64,000 bases of DNA from Akkermansiaceae bacterium UBA6138 (GTDB lineage: Bacteria > Verrucomicrobiota > Verrucomicrobiia > Verrucomicrobiales > DEV007), in assembly GCA_002422425.1 (NCBI GenBank), contig DIVG01000073.1, forward strand, positions 58,989-122,988. Direction: 5' to 3'. The notes beneath the pieces were generated by a model. It was given only the letters and a program-made list of their open reading frames with translations. It searched no databases and was not told the origin of the DNA. This document shows, piece after piece, positions 45,143 through 54,330 of the stretch (position 1 is the stretch's first letter; the number at the start of each line of letters is the position of its first letter). A program made the position numbers and the translations under genes.

Positions 45143-45844
45143 TCAGAGCATCTTCAGGGTGGAGATGCCGCCGTCGATTTTCATGACCTGACCGGTCATG
45201 AAACCAGACTCAGTTCCGAGGAGAAAGGCGGCTGCCTGGGCGACCTCGGAAGCATCGCCGATGCGCCTGAGCGGATGCCGGTCGGCCGAAGCCTTACGTT
45301 TTTCATCAGTGCTGAGGAGGTTGCCGGCAAGAGGCGTATCCGTCAGAGAGAGGGCGAGACAGTTCACGCGAATGCCGGGCGAGAACTCCGCCGCGAGGGT
45401 GCGGGCGAGCCCCTCGAGCGCCCCTTTGGCGGAGGCGATCCCGGCGTGATAGGGTAATCCGGTACCGACCGCGACCGTGGAAAAAAGAACGATGGAGGCA
45501 GACCCCGATTTTTTCAAGGCCGGCAAAGCGAGGCGGATCGCGCGGACCGCCCCGAGGAAGTTTACCTCGAGCTCGGCCTGGAAGTCATCGTCGGTGAGCC
45601 GCTGAAACGGTTTCAACTGGATCGTCCCGGGGCAATAGACGAGCCCGTCGAGCGACTCGGGAAGCGCGAGGGTCGCGTTGCGGTCGGTCACGTCGTAGGC
45701 CTGGCGCGAGACCTGCGGGATCTCTGCAAGTGCCCCCTCGCTACGAGAGGCGGCAATGACGCGGTCCCCGCGATTCGCGAGCAAACGGGCGATTTCCAGT
45801 CCGATCCCCGAATTGCCGCCGATAAGTAGTATGTCACGTTCCAT
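45143..45844 (-). CDS. SDR-fold protein lacking the catalytic tyrosine
   Basis: About 233 residues. The Rossmann motif IGGNSGIG is near the start, and the Ser of FST(VAV) and the Lys of IASAKGAL are present. The YxxxK tyrosine is replaced by Ile, so normal SDR chemistry is doubtful. The ATG at 45844 is chosen over an upstream GTG-type extension because the Rossmann motif follows at once. It ends 4 bases before the photolyase start, so the two form an operon. Confidence 0.85.
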   Translation of the reverse strand: MERDILLIGGNSGIGLEIARLLANRGDRVIAASRSEGALAEIPQVSRQAYDVTDRNATLALPESLDGLVYCPGTIQLKPFQRLTDDDFQAELEVNFLGAVRAIRLALPALKKSGSASIVLFSTVAVGTGLPYHAGIASAKGALEGLARTLAAEFSPGIRVNCLALSLTDTPLAGNLLSTDEKRKASADRHPLRRIGDASEVAQAAAFLLGTESGFMTGQVMKIDGGISTLKML

Positions 45845-45900
45845 TGTCGCAGGATACGGCGGCGGATGAGATTCGGAGGCGTTGCCAGTTCTTCTCATCC

Positions 45901-45924
45901 GTAGCGGAATTTGCCAAAATTCCC
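45901..45924. repeat. Dispersed 24-base repeat, copy 1
   Basis: The 24 bases are identical to those at 50203-50226. The core GAATTT-GCCA-AAATTC is an inverted repeat of 6-base arms. It lies in the 149-base gap between hisD and the SDR gene. Confidence 0.8.
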
Positions 45925-45993
45925 CGTCGTCGGTGCGGCGAGGGCGGGGGTAGCGCGAGGGAACAGTGGCAGGTTCCGCTTCAGCCGCCTCCC

Positions 45994-47283
45994 CTACTCC
46001 ACTCGAATCGTCGCCGACCTGCCGTGGGCGTCGAGGCCTTCTACTTTGGCGAAGGCTTCGACGATCGGGGCCGATTTGCGGATGGACTCGCGATCGAGGC
46101 GGACGATGCTGGTGCGTCGCTGGAACATGTCCACGGTCAAACCGGGAAAGGATTTCCCCGCGCCTCCGGTGGGGAGTTCGTGACTGGGTCCGGCGAGGAA
46201 GTCACCGACGGCGACGGGCGAATAATTTCCGAGGAAAATCGCTCCCGAAGTCGTGATGCGCGGCAGGATCGTCTCCTCGCTTTTGGCAATGAGAGACAGG
46301 TGCTCGGGCGCAAAGGCGTTCACGAGATCGACGCCGTCATCGAGTTTCTCCACGAGCACCATCCAGGCACCATCCTTGAGCGCTTTTTTCAACTGCATCT
46401 GGCGGCTGAGAGTCCGGATCTGGCGCTCGATCTCGGCATTGACGGCATCAAGGAGCTTCTCTGAATCAGTCACGAAACCCATGATGCTGTCCCCACCGTG
46501 CTCGGCCTGCGCAAGCATATCAGCGGCGATGAAGGCAGGATTGCCGGTGCTGTCGGCGAGGGTCACGACCTCGCTCGGCCCGGGGAGCAGATCGACCGCG
46601 ACGACGCCGAAGAGCTGGCGTTTCGCCTCGACGACGAAGGAATTCCCGGGCCCGTAGACTTTGAGAACGGGCTTGATCGTTTTTGTCCCGAGCGACATCG
46701 CGGCCATGCCCTGGGCCCCGCCGACCTTGTAAATCTCGGTCGCGCCGGCTTCTTTGAGCGCATAGAGGAGCGCGGGATTGACGGTGCCGCCGGGTCCGGG
46801 GGGAGTCATCACGACGATCTCGGGACAGCCGGCCGCAGCAGCGAGGCAGACGGTCATGTTCGAGGTCGAGACGAGCGGCGCACTGCCACCGGGCACATAC
46901 ACCCCGACGCGTTGAAAGGGCAAGTAACGCTCCCCGACCTCGGCACCCTGGGCGTTTTTGCCCGACCAGTCCTTGCGCAGGCTGCGCTTCGCAAAATCGG
47001 TGACATTTTTCCGCGAGGCGGCGATGGCTTTTTTCGTGGTCGCATCGACGGCATTTCCGGCGGCGGCGAGTTCGGCATCGGTCACGCGCAGTTCTTTGGC
47101 GCTTTTGAAACCGGCCTTGTCAAAGCGGTTCGAGAGTTCGATGAGCTCGGCATCGCCGCGCGCTTTCACCCCGGCGATGATGCCTTTGACGATCTCCTCG
47201 ACTCCGGCGGGCGGGGCGGAGCGACGATCGAGTTTCCTGATCGCCGATGAGAAATTTTTGTCCGTGTATCGAATGATGCGCAT
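45994..47283 (-). CDS. hisD: Histidinol dehydrogenase
   Basis: 429 residues. HisD carries out the last two NAD-dependent steps of histidine synthesis. Clear blocks are VGVYVPGGSAPLVSTSNM, KVGGAQGMAAMSLGT, KVYGPGNSFVVEAKRQLFG, DLLPGPSEVV, AQAEHGGDS (zinc ligands), FAPEHLSL and LAGPSHELPTGGAGKSFPGLTVDMFQR. It starts 36 bases after the methyltransferase gene ends, so they may be co-transcribed. No other his gene is present. Confidence 0.97.
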   Translation of the reverse strand: MRIIRYTDKNFSSAIRKLDRRSAPPAGVEEIVKGIIAGVKARGDAELIELSNRFDKAGFKSAKELRVTDAELAAAGNAVDATTKKAIAASRKNVTDFAKRSLRKDWSGKNAQGAEVGERYLPFQRVGVYVPGGSAPLVSTSNMTVCLAAAAGCPEIVVMTPPGPGGTVNPALLYALKEAGATEIYKVGGAQGMAAMSLGTKTIKPVLKVYGPGNSFVVEAKRQLFGVVAVDLLPGPSEVVTLADSTGNPAFIAADMLAQAEHGGDSIMGFVTDSEKLLDAVNAEIERQIRTLSRQMQLKKALKDGAWMVLVEKLDDGVDLVNAFAPEHLSLIAKSEETILPRITTSGAIFLGNYSPVAVGDFLAGPSHELPTGGAGKSFPGLTVDMFQRRTSIVRLDRESIRKSAPIVEAFAKVEGLDAHGRSATIRVE

Positions 47284-47319
47284 GGGGGGGAGTGGGGCGT
47301 CCGCCTCGGGCGGAAAAGG

Positions 47320-48219
47320 TTACTCAACAACAAGCCTGAGCGATTTCAAATATTCGTCGCCTCCGAATTCCGGCGGCATGGACGGGCTCTCGCTCGAGAC
47401 TACGCGCCGCCGCCGCGACTTGATGCCCTGAATCACGTCGCGCTCGAACTGGGCGGAGGTCAGGCCGAGGGTATTCGCGCAGCAGAGCATCCAGCCGCCG
47501 GGCTCGACGAGGGCGACGGCGAGGGCGGCGAGGGCGGCGTAGTCACGGTCGGTGCGGAAGGTGACTCTTCCGTTTCTCGAAAAAGTCGGAGGATCGAGGA
47601 CGATGCCGTGAAAGGTGCGGCCCTGCCGGGCAAAGGTCGCGAGCCACTCAAAGACGTCGCCTTTGACCCCGTGATGGGCGGCGGGATCGAGTCCGTTGAG
47701 GGTGAAATTGTCCCAGGTCCAGTTGAGATAGGTTTTCGAAAGGTCCGCCGTCGTCGTTTCCGCCCCCGCGAGGGCCGCCATTACGGAGAATCCGCCGGTG
47801 TAAGCGAAGGTGTTGAGAATACGATCCCCCGGTCGCACCGTTTCCCCGACGCGGCGGCGATTGAGACGCTGATCGAGGAAAATGCCCGAGGAATAGCCCG
47901 CGCTGAAGTCGATCAGGAACGAAGCTCCGTTTTCCCGCACCGCAAAGCGCTCCGTCACGAGCTCACCCGCGACATGGGTCGGTGCCGTCGCCGCCGCTTT
48001 GTCACGGGGACGCCAGTAGACCGAGCGAGCCACGCCCCCGGCGAGGGGATGGAGAAAATCGGGAAAAGTCGGCGCCTGCGTCTGCACGAGCCATCGTCCG
48101 TCGAAGTGATCGACCCACACCCCGGCGGCAGCATCGTGGTAAATGCGCCAGGCGGTGGTGTCGGGGGCAGGACTGGGGAATAGTCTTTTCAAGGTGACGG
48201 TAGGTTGCAATTCTGCCAT
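47320..48219 (-). CDS. Class I SAM-dependent rRNA-type methyltransferase (RlmI-like)
   Basis: 299 residues. The block FSAGYSSGIFLDQRLNRR, motif I LNTFAYTGGFSVMAALAG, the DLSKTYLNWTWDNFTLNGL stretch and the catalytic DPPTFSRNG match the RlmI/RlmK-type cytosine or guanine methyltransferase domain. The PUA domain of full RlmI is absent. It probably methylates rRNA, but the target base is unknown. Its start is only 21 bases from the divergent phosphohexomutase start, so both promoters must overlap the opposite gene. Confidence 0.8.
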   Translation of the reverse strand: MAELQPTVTLKRLFPSPAPDTTAWRIYHDAAAGVWVDHFDGRWLVQTQAPTFPDFLHPLAGGVARSVYWRPRDKAAATAPTHVAGELVTERFAVRENGASFLIDFSAGYSSGIFLDQRLNRRRVGETVRPGDRILNTFAYTGGFSVMAALAGAETTTADLSKTYLNWTWDNFTLNGLDPAAHHGVKGDVFEWLATFARQGRTFHGIVLDPPTFSRNGRVTFRTDRDYAALAALAVALVEPGGWMLCCANTLGLTSAQFERDVIQGIKSRRRRVVSSESPSMPPEFGGDEYLKSLRLVVE

Positions 48220-48240
48220 CGCTTCCTACCTTGCGAAACC

Positions 48241-50196
48241 ATGAATTCCGAACTCTCCGCCACTCTCGATGCCGCGCTTGTCTCCGGAGACCTCCTCCGG
48301 AGCAGTCACGACAACATCGTCGAACTCCTCGGCAGTTCGGACAGCCCCGTCTGCGAGGCTTCGGTTGCCTGGCTCGCGAGTGAAGGCCACTGGACCGAGC
48401 TGAACAATCGCTTTTTCAAAAAGCTCGCTTTCGGCACCGGCGGTCTGCGCGGACGCTCCATCGGCGAGATCGTGACCCCGGCCGAGCGAGGCCGTGCGGC
48501 CGAGGGCGAGCGGCCCGAATTCCCCTGTGTCGGCACGGGCAATCTCAACTATTACAACATCACCCGCGCCACCCTCGGGCTCGTGAGGCACCTCCTCAAG
48601 ACCCACCCCGGCGCGGGCCGCCCCTCTCTCGCGGTCGCCCGCGACACCCGCTACTTCGGACAGGAATTCGCCGACTGCGTCACCAAAGTAGCGGTGGAAA
48701 ACGGCGTCGATGTCCACCTTTTCACCGAACCCCGCTCGACCCCGCACCTGAGCTTTGCGGTCCGCTACCTCGGCACGACCTCGGGCATCGTCCTCACCGC
48801 GAGCCACAATCCTCCGCACGACAACGGCTACAAGGTCTACGGCAGCGACGGAGCCCAGATCGTCGAACCCGAAGCCGGCGCCATCATCGCCGAGGTCGAA
48901 GCCGTTTGTGGCGTGAGCTACGACCCTGTGCCGGAAGACTGCCACGGTCGGGTCTTCCCGCTCGGGAAGGAAATGGACGAGGTTTATCTCGCCCGACTCG
49001 AGACGCTCCTGCTCGATCCCGCGATGGTTAAAGAGCAGAGCGATCTCCGCCTTGTCTTCACCAACATCCACGGCACCGGCGGCACGATCTCGCCGAAGAT
49101 CCTGCGTCGTCTCGGCTTCACCTGCGACACCGTCCCCGCCCAGGATGTCGAGGACGGCGCCTTCCCGACCGTGAAATCACCGAACCCGGAAAACGCCGAG
49201 GCGCTCCAGATGGGCGTCGACCAGGCCGAGGCGAGCGGAGCCGACATCGTCATCGGGACCGACCCCGACGCCGATCGCATGGGCGTGGTGGTGCGGAACA
49301 AGGAGGGCAAAATGACCCTTCTCACCGGCAACCAGATCGGATCGCTCATGGCCTACTACCGGCTCCTCGCTTTCACCGAACAGGGCATCATCAACGAGAC
49401 AAACCGCGACCACGCCGTCATCGTGAAGACCTTCGTCACGACCGAGCTGCAAACCGCCGTCGCCGCGCACTTCGGCGTCGGGGTAGTCAACACCCTGACA
49501 GGATTTAAATACATCGGCGGCAAATTGAGAAAATACGAGAACCAGATTCCCGCCGATCTCCGCGAGGATTACAGGCAGCTCTCCGACACCGGGACCCGCG
49601 ACCTGCGGCTCACCCACTCGCGCTTTTTTGTCTTCGGCGGCGAGGAGAGCTACGGCTATCTCGGGGCCGACTTCCTTCGTGACAAGGACGCCAACGGGGC
49701 CGCCGTCATGTTTGCCGAAGTGGCCGCCTTTGCCCGGTCAAAGGGTATGACCTGCGTCGAGCTCCTCGACGAGCTTTTCACCCGCCACGGGGTCTATCTC
49801 GAAGGGCAGCATGCCGAGACCCTCAGCGGAGCCGATGGCGCCGCGCAGATCCAGAAGCTCGCCCTCAGCTACGTCGAATCGCCCCCGACCGAGATTGATG
49901 GATCGCCCGTGGCTCGCGTGCGTGACTTTGCGAACGAAGATTTCTACGACGAGGAAGGCGACCCCGTCCCGAAAGAGAAAATGGTCTTCGTCGATCTCGA
50001 AGACGGACGCGCCTTCGCGGTGCGGCCCTCCGGAACCGAGCCGAAGATCAAATTCTACCTCTACCAGCGCCCCCGTCCCGGCCACAGCGGCATCGACCTG
50101 CCCGAAGAACTTGAGTCCGCCAAAGAAATCGCGCAACTTTCGTTCGATTCCCTCAAAGCGGCTGTCGTGGCGGACATGCGGAAGCGTCTGGGGTAA
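48241..50196 (+). CDS. Phosphoglucomutase/phosphomannomutase family enzyme
   Basis: About 651 residues from the ATG at 48241. The phosphoserine loop is TASHNPPHDNGYKVYG, the metal loop TDPDADRMGV, the sugar-specificity loop GGEESYGY and the phosphate loop RPSGTEPKIKFYL. It interconverts hexose 1- and 6-phosphates. The long form with an N-terminal GTGGLRG motif resembles phosphoglucomutases more than short PMM/PGM. Glucose-1-phosphate would feed UDP-glucose, which the cyclic glucan synthase uses; that link is inference. Confidence 0.92.
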   Translation: MNSELSATLDAALVSGDLLRSSHDNIVELLGSSDSPVCEASVAWLASEGHWTELNNRFFKKLAFGTGGLRGRSIGEIVTPAERGRAAEGERPEFPCVGTGNLNYYNITRATLGLVRHLLKTHPGAGRPSLAVARDTRYFGQEFADCVTKVAVENGVDVHLFTEPRSTPHLSFAVRYLGTTSGIVLTASHNPPHDNGYKVYGSDGAQIVEPEAGAIIAEVEAVCGVSYDPVPEDCHGRVFPLGKEMDEVYLARLETLLLDPAMVKEQSDLRLVFTNIHGTGGTISPKILRRLGFTCDTVPAQDVEDGAFPTVKSPNPENAEALQMGVDQAEASGADIVIGTDPDADRMGVVVRNKEGKMTLLTGNQIGSLMAYYRLLAFTEQGIINETNRDHAVIVKTFVTTELQTAVAAHFGVGVVNTLTGFKYIGGKLRKYENQIPADLREDYRQLSDTGTRDLRLTHSRFFVFGGEESYGYLGADFLRDKDANGAAVMFAEVAAFARSKGMTCVELLDELFTRHGVYLEGQHAETLSGADGAAQIQKLALSYVESPPTEIDGSPVARVRDFANEDFYDEEGDPVPKEKMVFVDLEDGRAFAVRPSGTEPKIKFYLYQRPRPGHSGIDLPEELESAKEIAQLSFDSLKAAVVADMRKRLG

Positions 50197-50202
50197 AGGA
50201 TT

Positions 50203-50226
50203 GTAGCGGAATTTGCCAAAATTCCC
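50203..50226. repeat. Dispersed 24-base repeat, copy 2
   Basis: Identical to 45901-45924, same strand. It begins six bases after the phosphohexomutase stop, in the gap before the DUF1501 gene. The palindromic core is GAATTTGCCAAAATTC. Confidence 0.8.
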
Positions 50227-50307
50227 GGCGTTGCCCCGCGCGCCCAGCGGGGTCCGCGATTGAGTCATTGCCGTAGCCGCTGCCAATCAGGATACTGCGA
50301 TCTCGGT

Positions 50308-51684
50308 ATGATCGAGTTCGGGGACAAATCGCGTCGTTCGTTTCTGCGGGTGGGGACACTCGGGATGGGCGGAGCCGCGCTCTCGCTACCGCAATTCCTC
50401 ACCGCGAAAGCGCTTCACCCCGGCCTCGTCAAAGACCGCTCGGTCGTGTTCCTCTTCATGCACGGCGGCCCTTCACAGACGGAGACCTTCGATCCGAAAA
50501 TGGATCAGCCTTCGGGGATTCGATCCGCCACCGGCGAGGTGCGAACCTCGCTGCCCGGCGTCACCTTCGGCGCGACCTTTCCGCGCCTCGCCTCCCTCGC
50601 CCACAAACTCGCGATCGTGCGATCCTTCACCACCGGGACCGGAGCCCACGACATCAAGCCCATCGTCGGGAAGAACTCGCTCGGGGCGAACATCGGCTCT
50701 CTTTACGCCCGCGTCGCGGGGACGAACGATCCCGCCAGCGGCCTCCCGCGCAACATCGCCCTTTACCCGAAGGCCGTCGATCCCGAGGCGATGAGCATGA
50801 TCAAAACCTTCGGCGACTTCGCCTCGCCCGGCCCGCTCGGTTCCGCCTACGCGCCCTACGAACCGGGCGAAGGCGCAACGATGCAGGCGGACATGACCTT
50901 GAAATTGGAGCGTAATCGCTTCGACGAGAGACGACTCCTCCTTCACGACCTCGACAGCGCCCGACGTCGTCTCGACGAAACCGGCGCAGCGGGGATGAGC
51001 GGCTTCCAGGGGCAGGCCTTTGACATGATCCTCGGCGGCATCGCCGAAGCCTTCGACGTTTCGAAAGAAGATCCCCGCACCCTCGCCCGCTACGACACCG
51101 CCTCGCTCGTTCATCCTGACAAAATACGAAAAGTCTGGAAAAATCACGAGCGCTACCGCGACCACGGCCAGACCATTGGCAAGCTCATGCTCCTCGCCCG
51201 CCGTCTCTGCGAGCGCGGGGCGGGATTCGTCACCGTCACGACGAACTTTGTCTGGGATATGCACGCCGATGCGAACAACGCGACCGTGACCGAGGGCATG
51301 GAGTATGTCGGAGCGCCCTTTGACCACGCCGTGAGCGCGTTCATCGAGGACGTCGAGGCCCGGGGACTCGGCGAAAAAATCCTCCTCGTCTGCTGCGGTG
51401 AGATGGGGCGGGATCCTGTCATCAATGCCAAAGGCGGGCGCGACCACTGGGGCAATCTCGCTCCCCTGCTTCTCTATGGCGGCGGATTGAAAACCGGCCA
51501 GATCATCGGACGCAGCGACCGCCGCGGCGGCGAGCCCGACGCTTCGCCCGTCCTCATGGAGAACCTCACCGCGACGATCCTCCACTCGCTCCTCGATCTC
51601 AACGAAGTGCGGGTCATGGAGGGCCTTTCGAACGAGATCCTCACCGCGATGACTTCGCCCATGCCGATACGCGAGCTGCTCTGA
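50308..51684 (+). CDS. DUF1501 family Tat-secreted protein, solitary
   Basis: About 458 residues. The twin-arginine signal DKSRRSFLRVGTLGMGGAALSL is at the start, followed by VVFLFMHGGPSQTETFDPK, LAIVRSFTTGTGAHD and ILLVCCGEMGRDPVINAKGGRDHWGNLAPLLLYGGGLK. Unlike the two other DUF1501 genes in the window it has no DUF1549/DUF1553 partner. The ATG at 50308 is chosen over 50260 because it places the Tat motif at residue 8. The next gene, lnt, starts 74 bases later. Confidence 0.88.
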   Translation: MIEFGDKSRRSFLRVGTLGMGGAALSLPQFLTAKALHPGLVKDRSVVFLFMHGGPSQTETFDPKMDQPSGIRSATGEVRTSLPGVTFGATFPRLASLAHKLAIVRSFTTGTGAHDIKPIVGKNSLGANIGSLYARVAGTNDPASGLPRNIALYPKAVDPEAMSMIKTFGDFASPGPLGSAYAPYEPGEGATMQADMTLKLERNRFDERRLLLHDLDSARRRLDETGAAGMSGFQGQAFDMILGGIAEAFDVSKEDPRTLARYDTASLVHPDKIRKVWKNHERYRDHGQTIGKLMLLARRLCERGAGFVTVTTNFVWDMHADANNATVTEGMEYVGAPFDHAVSAFIEDVEARGLGEKILLVCCGEMGRDPVINAKGGRDHWGNLAPLLLYGGGLKTGQIIGRSDRRGGEPDASPVLMENLTATILHSLLDLNEVRVMEGLSNEILTAMTSPMPIRELL

Positions 51685-51758
51685 CGCCTCACGAAAACGA
51701 TCCCGCCCCGTCACAAAAAGATCAATCGACGGAGCCGTAAAAATCGCTTGAGTAAGGC

Positions 51759-53564
51759 ATGCCCGTGAAACCCTCGCGCAAGGCAGGGAAAAAAAAGTTC
51801 CCGGCCCCGAATCCCCCGCGCAAAACTCCTTTCTCCCCCACCCGCTACTGGCCCGAGGCGGCGGCCCTTCTCAGCGGCGTGCTCCTCGCCCTCTGCTACC
51901 CGCGGTGGGAGCTCGACGGGCTCATCTGGGTCTGGTCGAGCCCGCTCCTCACCGCGCTCTGGTTTTCCACCTCCCGAAGACCGGGTCGATCCGCCTGGAG
52001 ACACGGCTTCCGCCTCGGCTACCTCGCCGGCCTCGCCTTCTTTTTCATCAACGTCAGTTTCATCACCGAGATCTCGCGCGTCGCCGGGACGATCTTTGCC
52101 GGGCTCGCCGCGCTCGTCGCCTTCGCGACTTATCTGGCGCTCTATTTCGGGATCTTCGGAGCCTTCGCCGCGACGGTCGGACGGTGGATCCCCGTCAAGG
52201 CGGGGGAGGGAAAAGCGGATTTTTTCAGCCAGTCCCTCGCCGTCATCCGCGTCGCCTTTCTCAACGGCGCGGCCTGGTGCGGGCTGGAGTGGGGGCGCGG
52301 CTTCCTCTTCACCGGCTACGGATGGAACGGCCTCGGGATCGCGTTGAAGGATCATCTCGTCCTCGTGCAGTTCGCCGATGTCATCGGGATCACCGGTTAC
52401 AGCTTCGTCCTTATGTTTTGCGGGATCGTTGTCTACGGCACCGCCGTGCGGCTCGCCGGGGAGGTGCGCGACCGTCGCCGCCTCCGTCCCCACTTTGACT
52501 TTGCCCTCGGCGTGATTCTGCTAACGGGTCTCTTCCTCTACGGCAATGCCGCGCTCCACCGGAAGCCGGCCGCCACCATCGACCTTCGCGCCCGCATCCT
52601 GCAGCTCAATATCTCGCTCGAGGATAAATGGTCCGACGATCTTACCCTGCGCCAGAAGATTATCTTCGAATACCGCGACCTCACCCGCACCTTCGTCGAG
52701 ACGGCCCCGCTCGATCTCATGATCTGGCCCGAGACCGCCATCCCCGGCCAGTTCAGCGCTCCCTGGGTGCAGGAATATTTCAACGATCATATTCTCAAGG
52801 GTGACAACTTTTACCTCATCACCGGACTCGAGGACAACAATCTCGACAACAGCGAGGTCTACAACACGATCACGGTCATGCGGGGGGACACCGGGTCCTA
52901 CCAGATCTATAAAAAAATCCACCTCGTCCCGCTTGGTGAGTATATCCCCTTCCGCGACACCTTCCCGCTGTTCGAATGGATCGCCGGCGGCATCATTGAG
53001 AACGACTTCACCCCGGGGACTTCACACGAACCGCTCGCGATTGAAAAAGACGAACACTCCATCGGGATCATCCCCCTGATCTGCTTCGAGGACACCGTGC
53101 CTCGCCATGCCCGCAAGTTCATCCGCAGCGGCCCCCAGATCATGGTCAATGTCACGAACGACGGCTGGTTCTACGACAGCGCCGAGTCGACCCATCACTT
53201 TTACAACGCCCTCTTCCGCTGCATCGAGTTGCGCCGCCCCATGATACGGGCCGCGAACACCGGGGTGAGCGGATTCATCGACGAACGGGGCAGCCTCTAT
53301 GACCGCGAAGGACGCTCGCTCGAGCCACGCATTCTGCGCGATACAGAGAGCGGCTCGACCTACATCCGTGGCAGTCTCCCCGCTACCATCGCCGTTGACC
53401 TCGACCCGCCGATCAGCTTCTATGCCCGCCACGGCGATGCCTTTTCGGTGACGATGGGCCTGTTCGCCCTCGTCGCGGCCTCGATTTGCGGCTGGAAAAG
53501 GCGCTTCCGGCAGCACGCGGAAAATGGCGCCACGCCTCATCACGGAGTAGACAAGATTAAATGA
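51759..53564 (+). CDS. lnt: Apolipoprotein N-acyltransferase
   Basis: 601 residues. The N-terminal half has several membrane helices, and the C-terminal half is a nitrilase-like periplasmic domain. The catalytic triad is visible as Glu in WPETAIP, Lys in KKIHLVPLGEYIPFR and Cys in PLICFEDTVPRHARK. Lnt adds the third acyl chain to lipoproteins at the inner membrane. The basic, lysine-rich first 30 residues are longer than usual. The length is somewhat above the E. coli protein (512). Confidence 0.95.
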   Translation: MPVKPSRKAGKKKFPAPNPPRKTPFSPTRYWPEAAALLSGVLLALCYPRWELDGLIWVWSSPLLTALWFSTSRRPGRSAWRHGFRLGYLAGLAFFFINVSFITEISRVAGTIFAGLAALVAFATYLALYFGIFGAFAATVGRWIPVKAGEGKADFFSQSLAVIRVAFLNGAAWCGLEWGRGFLFTGYGWNGLGIALKDHLVLVQFADVIGITGYSFVLMFCGIVVYGTAVRLAGEVRDRRRLRPHFDFALGVILLTGLFLYGNAALHRKPAATIDLRARILQLNISLEDKWSDDLTLRQKIIFEYRDLTRTFVETAPLDLMIWPETAIPGQFSAPWVQEYFNDHILKGDNFYLITGLEDNNLDNSEVYNTITVMRGDTGSYQIYKKIHLVPLGEYIPFRDTFPLFEWIAGGIIENDFTPGTSHEPLAIEKDEHSIGIIPLICFEDTVPRHARKFIRSGPQIMVNVTNDGWFYDSAESTHHFYNALFRCIELRRPMIRAANTGVSGFIDERGSLYDREGRSLEPRILRDTESGSTYIRGSLPATIAVDLDPPISFYARHGDAFSVTMGLFALVAASICGWKRRFRQHAENGATPHHGVDKIK

Positions 53565-53622
53565 TCGGTTTAACCCTCTCCATTCGTATCAACTCCGGTT
53601 CCTGTAATCGAATCCCACTTCC

Positions 53623-54165
53623 ATGAAATACCTCTCTACTATTCTAGCCGCCGCTCTGCTCCTGACCCCGTCGTTTCCGCTCCGCGCCGAAGAGCCGGAC
53701 AGTCTCAAAGTGAGCGAGTTCATCTTCACCTTCAGCAAACCCTGGGTGCGCCAGCAGGTCGCCAGTGCGATGCGGGCGGGCCAGTTCATTTACGATCACG
53801 AAGATGAATCCCTCGCCGATGTTGAGCTGGTCATTTTCTTCTTCGGAGCCGGTCAAGGGGGCGGCACCCAGGCGAACATTGATCGCTGGATCGGCCAGTT
53901 CGAGGGCACGCCCGAATCCAAGACCGAGGAAAAAGAGATGGGCGGAAAAAAAGTCATTCTCCTCACCGCCAAAGGCACCTACCTCGAGTCCATGGGGGGC
54001 CCGTTCTCCGGCAACAAAACGCCCAAGCCCGACACCACCATGCTCGCCGCGATCCTCCCGAGCGAGCAGGGTGACGTCTTCCTGAAGTTGACCGGCCCGA
54101 CCAAGTCTGTCGAAGCCATGGGCGACGCCTTCCTCAAGTTCACGGAAAGCCCCTTCGCCGAGTGA
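53623..54165 (+). CDS. Secreted protein of unknown function
   Basis: 180 residues with a clean signal peptide (YLSTILAAALLLTPSFPLRAEE). The mature part (FTFSKPWVRQQVASAMRAGQFIYDHE, DVELVIFFFGAGQGGGTQANIDRWIGQF, then KVILLTAKGTYLESMGGPFSG) recurs as an uncharacterised family in Verrucomicrobia and Planctomycetes, to my recollection. It follows lnt by 58 bases in the same direction. A periplasmic or lipoprotein-linked role is possible but no motif tells what it does. Confidence 0.75.
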   Translation: MKYLSTILAAALLLTPSFPLRAEEPDSLKVSEFIFTFSKPWVRQQVASAMRAGQFIYDHEDESLADVELVIFFFGAGQGGGTQANIDRWIGQFEGTPESKTEEKEMGGKKVILLTAKGTYLESMGGPFSGNKTPKPDTTMLAAILPSEQGDVFLKLTGPTKSVEAMGDAFLKFTESPFAE

Positions 54166-54330
54166 ACTGAAGAGCAGCACAGGCTTCCAGGCTCGAAAAA
54201 TTCATCAAGTGATTTAAACCCTGAACTCGCCGCAAAGGGTTTTCGGCCACTCAGTGTCTTGAACTCGTGATCGGCCGCCGCATACCCGGTATGTCATGCC
54301 GGTTAGCGGGATCTGTCTACAGGGAGGGGC

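Noticed and set aside
53565..53600. GGTTTAACC as a fifth palindromic element
   Set aside because: It shares only a few bases with the consensus and lacks the ATGGGG and CCCYACC blocks.
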